NCBI GenBank assembly: GCA_947475875.1
Contig: CANJME010000009.1
Span: forward strand, 1 to 64,000
DNA: 64,000 nucleotides
Direction of reading: 5' to 3'
Origin: Caulobacteraceae bacterium
GTDB taxonomy: Bacteria > Pseudomonadota > Alphaproteobacteria > Caulobacterales > Caulobacteraceae
The position numbers were made by a program, and so were the translations under genes. Shown here one piece after another: positions 56,537-64,000 of this stretch; position 1 is the stretch's first letter; every line of letters begins with the position of its first letter. The notes under the pieces are model-generated. The model saw only the letters and a program-made list of their open reading frames with translations. It ran no database searches and had not been told where the DNA came from.

Positions 56537-57106
56537 ATGAGCGCCATCCGCTACCCTGTCGCCGCCAACGCCGAGCGCGCGCTTTCCGCGCCGCTGGGCC
56601 GGGCCGCGCGCGAAAGCGAGGCCGTGGGCCTGGCCGGCGGCGAGGTTCGTTTTGTCAGCGAACCGGCCGGGCCGGCCTTTGACACCCATGACGCGGCCCT
56701 GGCCGCCTGGAAGGAGCTGGTCGACGAGGCGCGCGCCATTGCGCCGGAAGACCGGTTCTGCGCGCTGCGCGAGGTGATCGTCCGCGACGGTCCGAAAAAG
56801 CCGCGCCTCAAGGCCGCCCGGCCCGTGTTCAAGGAGGGCAGGCGCTGGAGCGCCCCGACCGAGACCCCGCGCACCGTATGGCGGTTGTCGGTCAGCTACT
56901 GGCGAGCGGCCGACGAGGCCGAGCGCGCGGCGCTGGAACAGGCCCGCAAGGTCCGGCGCAAGGCCGCCGCCCAGGTGGACGCGGCCACCCTGAGAGCGCT
57001 CGCCCGCCAGCCGCTGTTGCCGGTGCGGCCGCAGCAGCCGCTGGATATCGGCCTCTTTGAATACCGCCTGCCCGAGGCGCCGCATATCATCGTGCCCGAT
57101 GAGTGA
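56537..57106 (+). CDS. Conserved hypothetical protein beside divL
   Basis: This 189-residue soluble protein is rich in Ala and Arg. A conserved-looking stretch RTVWRLSVSYWRAADEAERAALEQARKVRRKAAAQ sits near residues 112-150, a long charged helix. It ends FEYRLPEAPHIIVPDE. It is divergent from divL and overlaps the metalloprotease gene by 8 bases. I do not recognise a domain. Confidence 0.75.
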   Translation: MSAIRYPVAANAERALSAPLGRAARESEAVGLAGGEVRFVSEPAGPAFDTHDAALAAWKELVDEARAIAPEDRFCALREVIVRDGPKKPRLKAARPVFKEGRRWSAPTETPRTVWRLSVSYWRAADEAERAALEQARKVRRKAAAQVDAATLRALARQPLLPVRPQQPLDIGLFEYRLPEAPHIIVPDE

Positions 57107-57500
57107 GTGGACCGATCAGACCGCGCCTTCGCTGGAAGATTTCGCGCGGATCGGCCAGGCGGCGTTCGAGGCCCTGCCCGAGCCCTTCAAGAGCCTGGCC
57201 GGCGAGGTGCTGATCCGGGTCGACGACTTTCCCGCCGAGGACATTCTGGCCGAACTGGGTATCGAGGACCCGTTCGAACTGACCGGGCTCTACAGCGGGG
57301 TGAACATCGCTTACCGCGACGCGGGCGGCCCGGCGGCGGAGGCCTCGTGGGTGTTTCTCTATCGCCGTCCCATTCTCGATGAATGGGCCGAGCGAGGCGA
57401 CATCAGCCTCTCCGACCTGATCGCCCATGTGCTGGTGCACGAGATCGGTCACCATGTCGGCCTGTCGGACGAGGACATCGACCGCATCGAAGGCGACTGA
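57099..57500 (+). CDS. Small zincin-like metallopeptidase family protein
   Basis: This 133-residue protein has the zinc motif HEIGHHVGLSD (H114, E115, H118, D124), an HExxHxxGxxD metzincin-like pattern. It matches the short PF06262 family of unknown substrate. The start is ATG 57099, overlapping the gene before. No signal peptide, so cytosolic. Confidence 0.85.
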   Translation: MSEWTDQTAPSLEDFARIGQAAFEALPEPFKSLAGEVLIRVDDFPAEDILAELGIEDPFELTGLYSGVNIAYRDAGGPAAEASWVFLYRRPILDEWAERGDISLSDLIAHVLVHEIGHHVGLSDEDIDRIEGD

Positions 57501-57590
57501 TCCACGATTCCGTTATTTGCGTATTTTTCACACCGGGAGCTTATCTCTCGGCCGAGGAACGGTAACGCGCGCTTTTGGGTTAGAGGCGAT

Positions 57591-58121
57591 ATGAAAAACG
57601 CGGCCAAGATATTGATCCTGCTCGTCATGGCTCCAGGCCTGGCGTTTGCGGCCCTGACGGCTGCCCCGACCCCGCGCAAGCCGGTCGATCCGGTGTTTTT
57701 CACCGGCCGGTGGTTCGAAATCGCTCGCACCGACAATTGGCGGCAAGGCGACTGTCAGGCGCCGACCTATCAGTTCGAGCCGCTGAAAAACCCGGCCAAC
57801 GCCTATTTCACCCTGACCTGTCACAAGGGATCGCCCAGCGGCAAGGCCGAGGCCGCTCGGGTGACGATCAAGCTGCCGCAGGACAACCAGCGCAACCGGT
57901 TCAAGGTCTCCGGCATGGGCGGGCTGATCTCGCTGGAATACAGCGTGCTCGATATCGCCGACGACAACAGCTGGTCGATCCTGGCCACGCCCGGCGGCGG
58001 CTATGTCTGGATCTTGTCGCGCGACCCGCACATGGACGCAGCCACCAGAGATCGCCTGCTGGGTGAGATCAGGAAGATGGGCTTCGAGATGAACAAGATC
58101 GTCCTGCCGAAGCACGTCTGA
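57591..58121 (+). CDS. Lipocalin-family exported protein
   Basis: This 176-residue protein has a signal peptide (cleavage after GLAFA) and the lipocalin signature GRWFEIARTDN (Trp41). A second conserved Cys pair (QGDCQAP and LTCHKG) could form the family's disulfide. Later motifs YSVLDIADDNSWSILATPGGGYVWILSR fit Blc-type lipocalins, though no lipobox Cys is present. It probably binds a small hydrophobic ligand in the periplasm. Confidence 0.88.
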   Translation: MKNAAKILILLVMAPGLAFAALTAAPTPRKPVDPVFFTGRWFEIARTDNWRQGDCQAPTYQFEPLKNPANAYFTLTCHKGSPSGKAEAARVTIKLPQDNQRNRFKVSGMGGLISLEYSVLDIADDNSWSILATPGGGYVWILSRDPHMDAATRDRLLGEIRKMGFEMNKIVLPKHV

Positions 58122-58135
58122 GGCGGTTGCGCCGG

Positions 58136-58150
58136 GAACGTAAGCCGAAC
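58136..58150. promoter_or_regulatory. LexA box (GAAC-N7-GAAC) upstream of mmcB
   Basis: GAAC at 58136-58139, seven bases, then GAAC at 58147-58150. This is the reverse complement of the alphaproteobacterial SOS box GTTC-N7-GTTC. It lies 11 bases before the GTG start, so LexA would block transcription or initiation. Confidence 0.8.
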
Positions 58151-58161
58151 ATAGTCGCGAC

Positions 58162-58599
58162 GTGGACGGCGAAATCACCTTTATCACCCTCACCCGGCCC
58201 GAGGTCACCGATGCGGTGACGCGTGGGGCGGCGCGGCTGTTCGACGCCCTGGGCTATGCGCCGTTACTTGAAGTGGGCCTGCCGAACGGGCGTCGGGCCG
58301 ACATCATGGCGCTGGGGCCGAGAGGCCAGATCGCCATCGTCGAGGTGAAATCCAGCCTCGAGGACTTCCGGGTCGATCTGAAGTGGCCGGAATACCTGCC
58401 CTACTGCGACGCGTTCTTTTTCGCGGTGGCGCCGGAATTTCCGCGAGACATCCTGCCGGAAGGCCCGGGCCTGGTTATTGCCGATGGCTTCGGAGGAGCG
58501 GTCCTCACCGAAGCGCCCGCCACGCCGCTGGCGCCTGCGCGCCGCAAGGCGCTGACCCTCGCGTTCGCCAGACTGGCCGCCTTCAGGGCGACGTTCTGA
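58162..58599 (+). CDS. mmcB: MmcB-like DNA repair protein
   Basis: This 145-residue protein has a restriction-endonuclease-like core (ADIMALGPRGQIAIVEVKSSLEDFRVDLKWPEYLPYCD, D and ExK arrangement), matching the MmcB family linked to mitomycin C resistance and SOS control in Caulobacter. The start is GTG 58162, and a perfect LexA box precedes it. DNA repair by processing damaged ends is inferred from the nuclease fold. Confidence 0.88.
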   Translation: MDGEITFITLTRPEVTDAVTRGAARLFDALGYAPLLEVGLPNGRRADIMALGPRGQIAIVEVKSSLEDFRVDLKWPEYLPYCDAFFFAVAPEFPRDILPEGPGLVIADGFGGAVLTEAPATPLAPARRKALTLAFARLAAFRATF

Positions 58600-58654
58600 A
58601 AAAGAGCATTTTTAGTCGCGCTAACGCTCGCTGCCGCTCGCTTCTTGAGCGCCG

Positions 58655-59956
58655 CTAGTCGTTCCCCGCGGCGATTTCCTGGACTTCCTCAAAGGTGCGC
58701 AGGCCGGGGCGCTGGGCGCAGACGAGTACAGCCATATTGCCGGGCAGGTGTTCGTTGGCGCGCATCTTTTCGTGGGCGTCGGGAATCTGTTCCCAAGTGA
58801 ACACTTCCGACAGGCACGGATCGATCCGCCGGTCGATGACCAGCTGGTTGGCGGCCGAGGCCTGCATGAGGTTGGCGAAGTGTGATCCCTGCACGCGTTT
58901 CTGGCGCATCCACAGGAACCGCGCGTCCATGGTCAGGTTGAAGCCGGACGTGCCGGCGCAGATCACCACCATGCCGCCGCGTTTGACGAGGAACACCGAG
59001 ACCGGGAAGGTCGACTCACCCGGGTGTTCGAACACCATGTCGACGTCCTTCTTCTGGGTGATGTCCCAGATGGCTTTGCCGAACTTGCGGTTTTCTTTCA
59101 TGTAGTCGTTGAATTCGGGGCCATTGACCTTGGGCAGCTGTCCCCAGCAATTGTAGTCCTTGCGGTTCAGCACCGCTTTCGCGCCCATCGACATGACGAA
59201 TTCGCGCTTGGACTCGTCGGAAACCACGCCGATTGCATTGGCGCCGGTCACCGCCGCCAGCTGCACGGCGAAACAGCCGAGCCCGCCCGAAGCGCCCCAG
59301 ACCAGCACGTTCTGGCCGGGCTTCAGCTCATGCGGCTTGTGGCCGAACAGCATGCGGTAGGCGGTGGCCAGCGTCAGGGTGTAGCAGGCCGCTTCTTCCC
59401 AGGTCAGGTGCTTGGGCCGCGCCATCAGCTGGCGGGCCTGGGCCCGGCAGAACTGCGCGAAGGAGCCGTCCGGCGTCTCATAGCCCCAGATGCGCTGGGA
59501 CGGCGAGAACATCGGATCTCCGCCGTTGCACTCCTCGTCGTCACCGTCATCCTGGTTACAGTGGATGACCACCTCGTCGCCGCACTTCCAGCGTTTGACC
59601 TTGGGTCCAACCTTCCAGACGATGCCGGAGGCATCGGATCCGGCGATGTGATAGGGCTGCTTGTGGCCATCGAGCGGCGAGATCGGCTCACCCAGCGAGG
59701 CCCAGACGCCGTTGTAGTTGACGCCGGCGGCCATCACCAAAACCAGCACCTCGTCCTCGCCGATCTCCCAGGTGGGCACGACCTCGACCTGCATAGCGGT
59801 CTTGGGCGGACCGTGGCGTTCCTTGCGGATCGCCCAGGCGTACATCTGCGCAGGCACGTGATAGGCGGGCGGAATCTCGCCGATTTCATAGAGGTCCTTG
59901 ATCGGGGCCTCGGGCAGCGGCTGGATGATGGGTTCGGTCAGGGTCGCGACGGTCAT
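58655..59956 (-). CDS. ccr: Crotonyl-CoA carboxylase/reductase
   Basis: This 433-residue enzyme reductively carboxylates crotonyl-CoA to ethylmalonyl-CoA with NADPH and CO2, the key step of the ethylmalonyl-CoA pathway. It has MAAGVNYNGVWA, CNQDDGDDEECNGGDPMFSPSQRIWGYETPDGSFAQF and GASGGLGCFAVQL motifs of Ccr. The ATG at 59956 gives the family length; an ATG at 59980 (adding MPSAEFRT) is an alternative. Ecm of the same pathway lies 1.1 kb away on the other strand. Confidence 0.96.
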   Translation of the reverse strand: MTVATLTEPIIQPLPEAPIKDLYEIGEIPPAYHVPAQMYAWAIRKERHGPPKTAMQVEVVPTWEIGEDEVLVLVMAAGVNYNGVWASLGEPISPLDGHKQPYHIAGSDASGIVWKVGPKVKRWKCGDEVVIHCNQDDGDDEECNGGDPMFSPSQRIWGYETPDGSFAQFCRAQARQLMARPKHLTWEEAACYTLTLATAYRMLFGHKPHELKPGQNVLVWGASGGLGCFAVQLAAVTGANAIGVVSDESKREFVMSMGAKAVLNRKDYNCWGQLPKVNGPEFNDYMKENRKFGKAIWDITQKKDVDMVFEHPGESTFPVSVFLVKRGGMVVICAGTSGFNLTMDARFLWMRQKRVQGSHFANLMQASAANQLVIDRRIDPCLSEVFTWEQIPDAHEKMRANEHLPGNMAVLVCAQRPGLRTFEEVQEIAAGND

Positions 59957-60133
59957 GGTCCGAAACTCGGCTGATGGCATGGCTATCTCGGACCTTAGGC
60001 GAGCTCGAAAAGCCCGCCTGATCCGGCGTTTTTCGTGAACGAGGAATGCGGGGCGCCACAATTCGGCCAGCGGCCTCGCGTTCCTGTCCTGACCCACCTG
60101 TCGCAGATTTTTTACCGCCTGAAAACGGATTCC

Positions 60134-60151
60134 TTTTGCACCGCAGCAAAA
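60134..60151. promoter_or_regulatory. Inverted repeat between ccr and the divergent gene
   Basis: TTTTGC and GCAAAA arms lie 6 bases apart. It sits 178 bases before the ccr start and 73 before the secreted-protein gene. TTTGC/GCAAA half-sites are known for regulators of acyl-CoA and PHB metabolism in alphaproteobacteria; the match is inferential. Confidence 0.45.
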
Positions 60152-60223
60152 ACCCGAAATTGAAGCCGCTTGACGCCCCCCACGGCCTCAACGCAAATGG
60201 CCGCCACCTGAGAGGAGAAGATC

Positions 60224-61024
60224 TTGGCGTTCCGTAAGATATACGTTGCCCTGGCAGCCTGTTTTGTCGCCGCCCTCGCCTCTCTGGCCTTGGCGCAGAC
60301 GCCGCGTCCCCTGGCGCCGAACCCGGTCATCCCGCTCGACGCCAAGATGCAGATCAACCTCTACCCGATCACCCGTTTCCGGGGCTCGGCGACGGTGGTG
60401 ACAAGCAGCCAGGAACAGGTTGGCCCGATTGCGGCCGAGAGCATCTTCGTCACGCGCGGGGTCTGGGACCTCTGCTCAGAGAAATTTTACTACGGCCAAT
60501 GCGTGCGGGTCTCCTCGACCATGCCCGAAATTCCGGTCGCCATCGTCGTGCGTTCGATCAAGCTGGTGGGCGATACGGGACCGAGCTTCGTCAACGCGCC
60601 GACGGCGCGCGCCGGCGCCGACATACCGAGCGAGCGCGAAGACCGCGTGGTGGCGAACCCCGTCCTGCCTTCGCCGGTGGTTGCGCCCAAGGTGGAAGAG
60701 GGTGGCCGCCGAGGCGAAAACCCGCAACTGGCCGGCGCTCCGGCGCAGAGCGGCCGCGAGACCAAGTTCTACGCCGCGCCGGCCCAGAACGGCCTGCGGG
60801 TCCTGGCCTGCGCCCAGCAACCGGGTGGGTCGCCGGGCTTGCGCTGCGTGCAATCGGCCGCTGACGGCTTTTGCGCGGCCGAGGGCTTCAAGGACTCGGC
60901 CTTCCGCGAGTTCGAGGTGGTCGCCGACAAGGCCTATCTCTCCAACGTTCTTTGCCAGCGCGGCGGCGAACCGGCCGCGGCGGCTGAAAAGGGCGGCGGC
61001 TTCAGGCTGCCATTCCTGAAGTAG
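60224..61024 (+). CDS. Secreted two-domain protein with beta/gamma-crystallin-like segment
   Basis: This 266-residue protein has a signal peptide (about 1-24, ending LALAQ). It contains a segment of about 80 residues (FRGSATVVTSSQEQVGPI to DLCSEKFYYGQCVRVS) that resembles a beta/gamma-crystallin Greek-key repeat. A Pro-rich middle and a C-terminal region with Cys residues (LACAQ, LRCV, GFCAAEG, VLCQRG) follow. The start is TTG at 60224 after GAGAGGAGAAG. It lies between ccr and ecm. Family assignment is tentative. Confidence 0.65.
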   Translation: MAFRKIYVALAACFVAALASLALAQTPRPLAPNPVIPLDAKMQINLYPITRFRGSATVVTSSQEQVGPIAAESIFVTRGVWDLCSEKFYYGQCVRVSSTMPEIPVAIVVRSIKLVGDTGPSFVNAPTARAGADIPSEREDRVVANPVLPSPVVAPKVEEGGRRGENPQLAGAPAQSGRETKFYAAPAQNGLRVLACAQQPGGSPGLRCVQSAADGFCAAEGFKDSAFREFEVVADKAYLSNVLCQRGGEPAAAAEKGGGFRLPFLK

Positions 61025-61065
61025 CGGATATTGCGCTGCAACACCGGCTGGGCGATGATTGGCCC

Positions 61066-63063
61066 ATGACGAAGACGCCCTTCCAGCACCCGGCGGATAA
61101 ACCGTGGCTGTTCCGCACCTACGCCGGTCACTCGACGGCGAAGAAGTCGAACGAGCTCTATCGCGGAAACCTCGCCAAGGGTCAGACCGGCCTTTCCATC
61201 GCCTTCGATCTGCCGACCCAGACGGGCTATGACCCCGATCACGTGCTGGCGCGCGGCGAGGTGGGCAAGGTCGGTGTGCCGGTATCCCACCTGGGCGACA
61301 TGCGCGCCCTGTTCGACCAGATCCCGGTCGAGCAGATGAACACCTCCATGACCATCAACGCGCCGGCCGCCTGGCTGTTGGCGCTCTATGTGGCCTTGGC
61401 TGACGAACAGGGGGCTGAAGTCGCCGCTCTTCAGGGCACCACCCAGAACGACCTGATCAAGGAATATCTGTCCCGCGGCACCTACATCTATCCGCCGGGC
61501 CCATCCTTGCGCCTGATCAGCGACATGATTGTCTGGTGCTACAAGGAAACGCCCAGGTTCAATCCGATGAACGTCTGCAGCTATCACCTGCAGGAAGCCG
61601 GCGCGACGCCGGAACAGGAACTGGCCTTCGCGCTCGCCACCGCCATTTCCGTGCTCGACGCGGTCAAGGCCTCGGGCCAGGTGCCGGACGCCGAATTCCC
61701 CATCGTTGCCCAGCGCATCAGCTTCTTCGTCAACGCCGGTATCCGGTTCGTCACCGAGCTTTGCAAGATGCGCGCGTTCACCGAGCTGTGGGACGAAATC
61801 CTGCTGGAGCGCTATGGCGTCGAGGACCCCAAGGCTCGCCGTTTCCGCTATGGCGTGCAGGTCAATTCGCTGGGCCTCACCGAACAGCAGCCGGAAAACA
61901 ACGTCTATCGCATCCTGCTCGAGACCCTCGCCGTCACCCTCTCGAAAGACGCCCGGGCCCGCGCCGTACAACTGCCGGCCTGGAACGAGGCGCTGGGCCT
62001 GCCGCGCCCCTGGGACCAGCAGTGGTCCCTTCGCCTGCAACAGATCCTCGCCTTCGAAACCGACCTGCTGGAATTCGAGGACCTTTTCGAAGGCTCGACC
62101 GTGGTCGCCGCCAAGGTGAAAGAGCTCAAGAAAAACGCCCGCAATGAACTCGCCGCTATCGACGAGATGGGCGGGGCGGTGGCGGCGGTCGAGAGCGGCT
62201 ACATGAAAGCCCGTCTGGTCGAATCCAACACCGACCGCCTGCAGAAGATCGAGGCCGGCGAAATGACCGTGGTCGGCGTCAACCGCTACAATTCCACCGA
62301 GGCCTCGCCCCTCACCGGCGGCGAAGGCTCGATCCTGGTGGTCGATGCCGCCGTCGAGGCCGAAGCTGTCACCGCCATGCAGGCCTGGCGCGCGGGCCGC
62401 AATGAAGCCGCCGTCGCCGCCGCCCTGGCCGAACTGAAAGCCGCCGCGCAAGGGACCGGCAACATCATGCCGCCGTCGATCGCCTGCGCCAAAGCCGGCG
62501 TCACCACCGGCGAGTGGGCGGGAACCCTACGGGAAATCTTCGGCGAGTACCGCGCGCCCACCGGCGTTGGGGAGGGAAACCGCATGAGCGCTCAGGGCGA
62601 TATCGCCAAGGTCCGCGCCGAGGTCGAGCGGGTGTCGGCCCGTCTGCGCCGGCGTTTGAAACTGCTGGTCGGCAAGCCCGGCCTCGATGGCCATTCCAAC
62701 GGCGCTGAACAGATCGCCGTCCGCGCCCGCGATTGCGGGTTCGAGGTTCTGTATGAAGGCATCCGCCTGACCCCGGCCCAGATCGTCAATTCCGCCCTGG
62801 AAGAAAGCGTCCACGTGGTGGGCCTGTCGATCCTCTCCGGCTCGCACCTCGCCCTCGTTGAAGACGTGCTGAACGGCATGAAAGCCGCCGGCATCGGCGA
62901 TGTCCCGGTCATCGTCGGCGGCATCATTCCGCCCGAGGATGAAGTGAGGCTCAAAGCGATGGGCGTCGCGGCGGTCTATACGCCCAAGGATTACGACCTC
63001 ACCGGCATCATGGCCGACATCGTAAGGGTGGCCGAGCGAGCGGCAGGGCTGGAAGCGGCCTGA
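61066..63063 (+). CDS. ecm: Ethylmalonyl-CoA mutase (B12-dependent)
   Basis: This 665-residue protein has the methylmalonyl-CoA mutase-type barrel (about 10-480) and a C-terminal cobalamin-binding domain with KPGLDGHSNG (Asp541, His543). The sequence begins KPWLFRTYAGHSTAKKSNELYRGNLAKGQTGLSIAFDLPTQTGYD, the pattern of the single-chain ethylmalonyl-CoA mutases rather than methylmalonyl-CoA mutase. It converts (2R)-ethylmalonyl-CoA to (2S)-methylsuccinyl-CoA. The neighbour ccr makes the precursor. Confidence 0.94.
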   Translation: MTKTPFQHPADKPWLFRTYAGHSTAKKSNELYRGNLAKGQTGLSIAFDLPTQTGYDPDHVLARGEVGKVGVPVSHLGDMRALFDQIPVEQMNTSMTINAPAAWLLALYVALADEQGAEVAALQGTTQNDLIKEYLSRGTYIYPPGPSLRLISDMIVWCYKETPRFNPMNVCSYHLQEAGATPEQELAFALATAISVLDAVKASGQVPDAEFPIVAQRISFFVNAGIRFVTELCKMRAFTELWDEILLERYGVEDPKARRFRYGVQVNSLGLTEQQPENNVYRILLETLAVTLSKDARARAVQLPAWNEALGLPRPWDQQWSLRLQQILAFETDLLEFEDLFEGSTVVAAKVKELKKNARNELAAIDEMGGAVAAVESGYMKARLVESNTDRLQKIEAGEMTVVGVNRYNSTEASPLTGGEGSILVVDAAVEAEAVTAMQAWRAGRNEAAVAAALAELKAAAQGTGNIMPPSIACAKAGVTTGEWAGTLREIFGEYRAPTGVGEGNRMSAQGDIAKVRAEVERVSARLRRRLKLLVGKPGLDGHSNGAEQIAVRARDCGFEVLYEGIRLTPAQIVNSALEESVHVVGLSILSGSHLALVEDVLNGMKAAGIGDVPVIVGGIIPPEDEVRLKAMGVAAVYTPKDYDLTGIMADIVRVAERAAGLEAA

Positions 63064-63101
63064 CTGAGCTTCTTGAAGCCTGCGACGGCGACTTCGCCTG
63101 G

Positions 63102-63524
63102 ATGCTTGGCGGAGCGCCCTTTACGCCGGGGTTGAGGCTACCTCCGGGCGGCGTGGACGCCCCCGAAGTCCTTCACATCGTTCAGAGCATGGCCGCCACA
63201 TGGATGATCGTTGAAGACGGCGAGGTGGTTGGCCTCTGCAGCCACAAACGGCTGCCAACACCGAGCGGCGAGACAGAGATTGGCTACGGGATAGCCGAAA
63301 GCCGGCGCCGCCTTGGCCATGCCACGCGAGCGGTGGCGGCGATGGTTGCAGAAGCGTCGCTTGATCCGACCGTCAAGCTCTTGAGCGCAGCTACCGCCAC
63401 CAGTAACCCTGCGTCACAAAGGGTGCTGGAGCGAAACGGCTTTGAGGAAATGGGACGCCTCCTTGACCCGGAAGAGGGCGAAATAATTCGATGGCAGAGA
63501 ACTGTTGCGCTCTGCCCAAAGTAA
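63102..63524 (+). CDS. GNAT-family acetyltransferase
   Basis: This 140-residue frame has the GNAT signature TEIGYGIAESRRRLGHATRAVAAMVAEA and SNPASQRVLERNGFEEMGRLLD. The coding frame stays open to 63060, where CTG overlaps the ecm stop codon (CTGA) and would add 14 residues (LTELLEACDGDFAW). The real start may therefore be upstream of the ATG at 63102. Acceptor unknown. Confidence 0.75.
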   Translation: MLGGAPFTPGLRLPPGGVDAPEVLHIVQSMAATWMIVEDGEVVGLCSHKRLPTPSGETEIGYGIAESRRRLGHATRAVAAMVAEASLDPTVKLLSAATATSNPASQRVLERNGFEEMGRLLDPEEGEIIRWQRTVALCPK

Positions 63525-63584
63525 ACCCCGCTTAACCCTCTTCCCCCATGCTGGAAGGCTCAAAGCCACCAGCGGGACATCGGC

Positions 63585-64000
63585 ATGGCGCGCGCGGCGC
63601 AGGCGACCTATCGGGATCTGATCACGGACCTGGCGCGGCGCGCCTGGGCCCATCCGATGATGGCGCGCCTGCGAGGCGGGGTCGTGGCCGCCGCGGGGTT
63701 TGGTTTTCTGTTGTCGCTGGCCGGCTATCACGCCGCCGATCCGAGCTGGAACGTCGCCTCGGGCGCGCCCGTGCGAAACCTTATGGGCGAGTCCGGCGCC
63801 AATCTCGCCGACTTCGGCCTGCAGACGCTTGGCGTCGCCGTCTGGGGCGGGGCGCTCTACATGATCCTTTCGGGCCTCTGGCGCGCCGCCGAGCGTGAGC
63901 CGGGCCTGACCCGCACCTCGCTTCGCCGCCGCGCGCTCTGCGCCGCCTTCGCCACCTTGCTGGTGGCCGGAGCGGCCTCGGCCCTGCCGCATCCGGCGTT
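63585..64000 (+). CDS. ftsK: FtsK-type DNA translocase, N-terminal membrane part (cut by window end)
   Basis: The frame from ATG 63585 runs off the right edge after 138 complete codons. It encodes a basic start, a first membrane helix (GVVAAAGFGFLLSLAGY), then the family signature DPSWNVASGAPVRNLMGESGANLADFGLQTLGVAVWGGALYMI, and a third helix near the edge. This is the N-terminus of FtsK, which anchors at the division septum and later pumps DNA. The motor domain lies outside the window. A short palindrome-free gap of 60 bases separates it from the GNAT gene. Confidence 0.9.
   Translation, partial: MARAAQATYRDLITDLARRAWAHPMMARLRGGVVAAAGFGFLLSLAGYHAADPSWNVASGAPVRNLMGESGANLADFGLQTLGVAVWGGALYMILSGLWRAAEREPGLTRTSLRRRALCAAFATLLVAGAASALPHPA

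Overview
The window is a high-GC chromosomal segment from an alphaproteobacterium of the order Caulobacterales (Caulobacter/Phenylobacterium-like). The strongest taxonomic evidence is a DivL-type cell-cycle kinase (54073-56385) that has Tyr at residue 550 where other kinases have His. Supporting evidence is the ptsH-EIIA-hprK-chvG-chvI block, regB/regA, an MmcB gene behind an alphaproteobacterial-type LexA box, ethylmalonyl-CoA pathway genes (ccr, ecm), and the miaB-phoH-ybeY-corC-lnt-metK block. Nearly every stretch is coding, many genes overlap by 1-4 bases, and no gene-free stretch exceeds 300 bases.

Layout. 1-368: AT-richer end of an integrated element, holding the first 71 codons of a tyrosine integrase beside the 3' end of a tRNA-Arg(CCG) gene. 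369-9248: tRNA, an orphan ABC ATPase with a small membrane protein, a CHCC zinc protein, polA, a GNAT, an AraC regulator, a 36-residue metallothionein-like gene, and two exported hydrolases. 9457-16494: a large unknown protein, ahcY, an exported alpha/beta hydrolase, bioB, HPr, EIIA and HPr kinase. 16491-26552: ChvG/ChvI, a beta-lactamase-fold esterase, RarD, Asd, an exostosin-like protein, another exported hydrolase, and hydroxybutyryl-CoA dehydrogenase. 26642-32756: a membrane/spermidine-synthase fusion, EtfA/EtfB, a small exported protein translationally coupled to AroA. 32877-39884: GreA/B-like factor, cytochrome c-PQQ sugar dehydrogenase, class III alcohol dehydrogenase, Nfu, SDR, a membrane-protein pair, a VOC protein. 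39970-48577: tsaB-rimI-fur-miaB-phoH-ybeY-corC-lnt, an XRE regulator and metK. 48675-54031: PHB depolymerase, Sco protein, RegB/RegA, a Rieske oxygenase. 54073-64000: divL with two small companions, lipocalin, mmcB, ccr, a secreted protein, ecm, GNAT, and the start of ftsK.

Themes. Methyl-cycle genes ahcY and metK share a 22-bp AT-rich palindrome at almost the same distance (64 and 66 bp) from their start codons, suggesting joint control by an SAH- or methionine-responsive repressor. Carbon-storage functions recur: phaZ, hbd, etfAB, ccr and ecm point to PHB turnover and C2 assimilation. Envelope and redox sensing is represented by ChvGI and RegBA.

The least explained material is intergenic: at least four families of palindromic repeats. 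One has four modular copies with GAAATAAGTAC...GTACTTATTTC ends. Another forms the last 43 codons of miaB. Functions are inferred from sequence reading alone; no database search was run.
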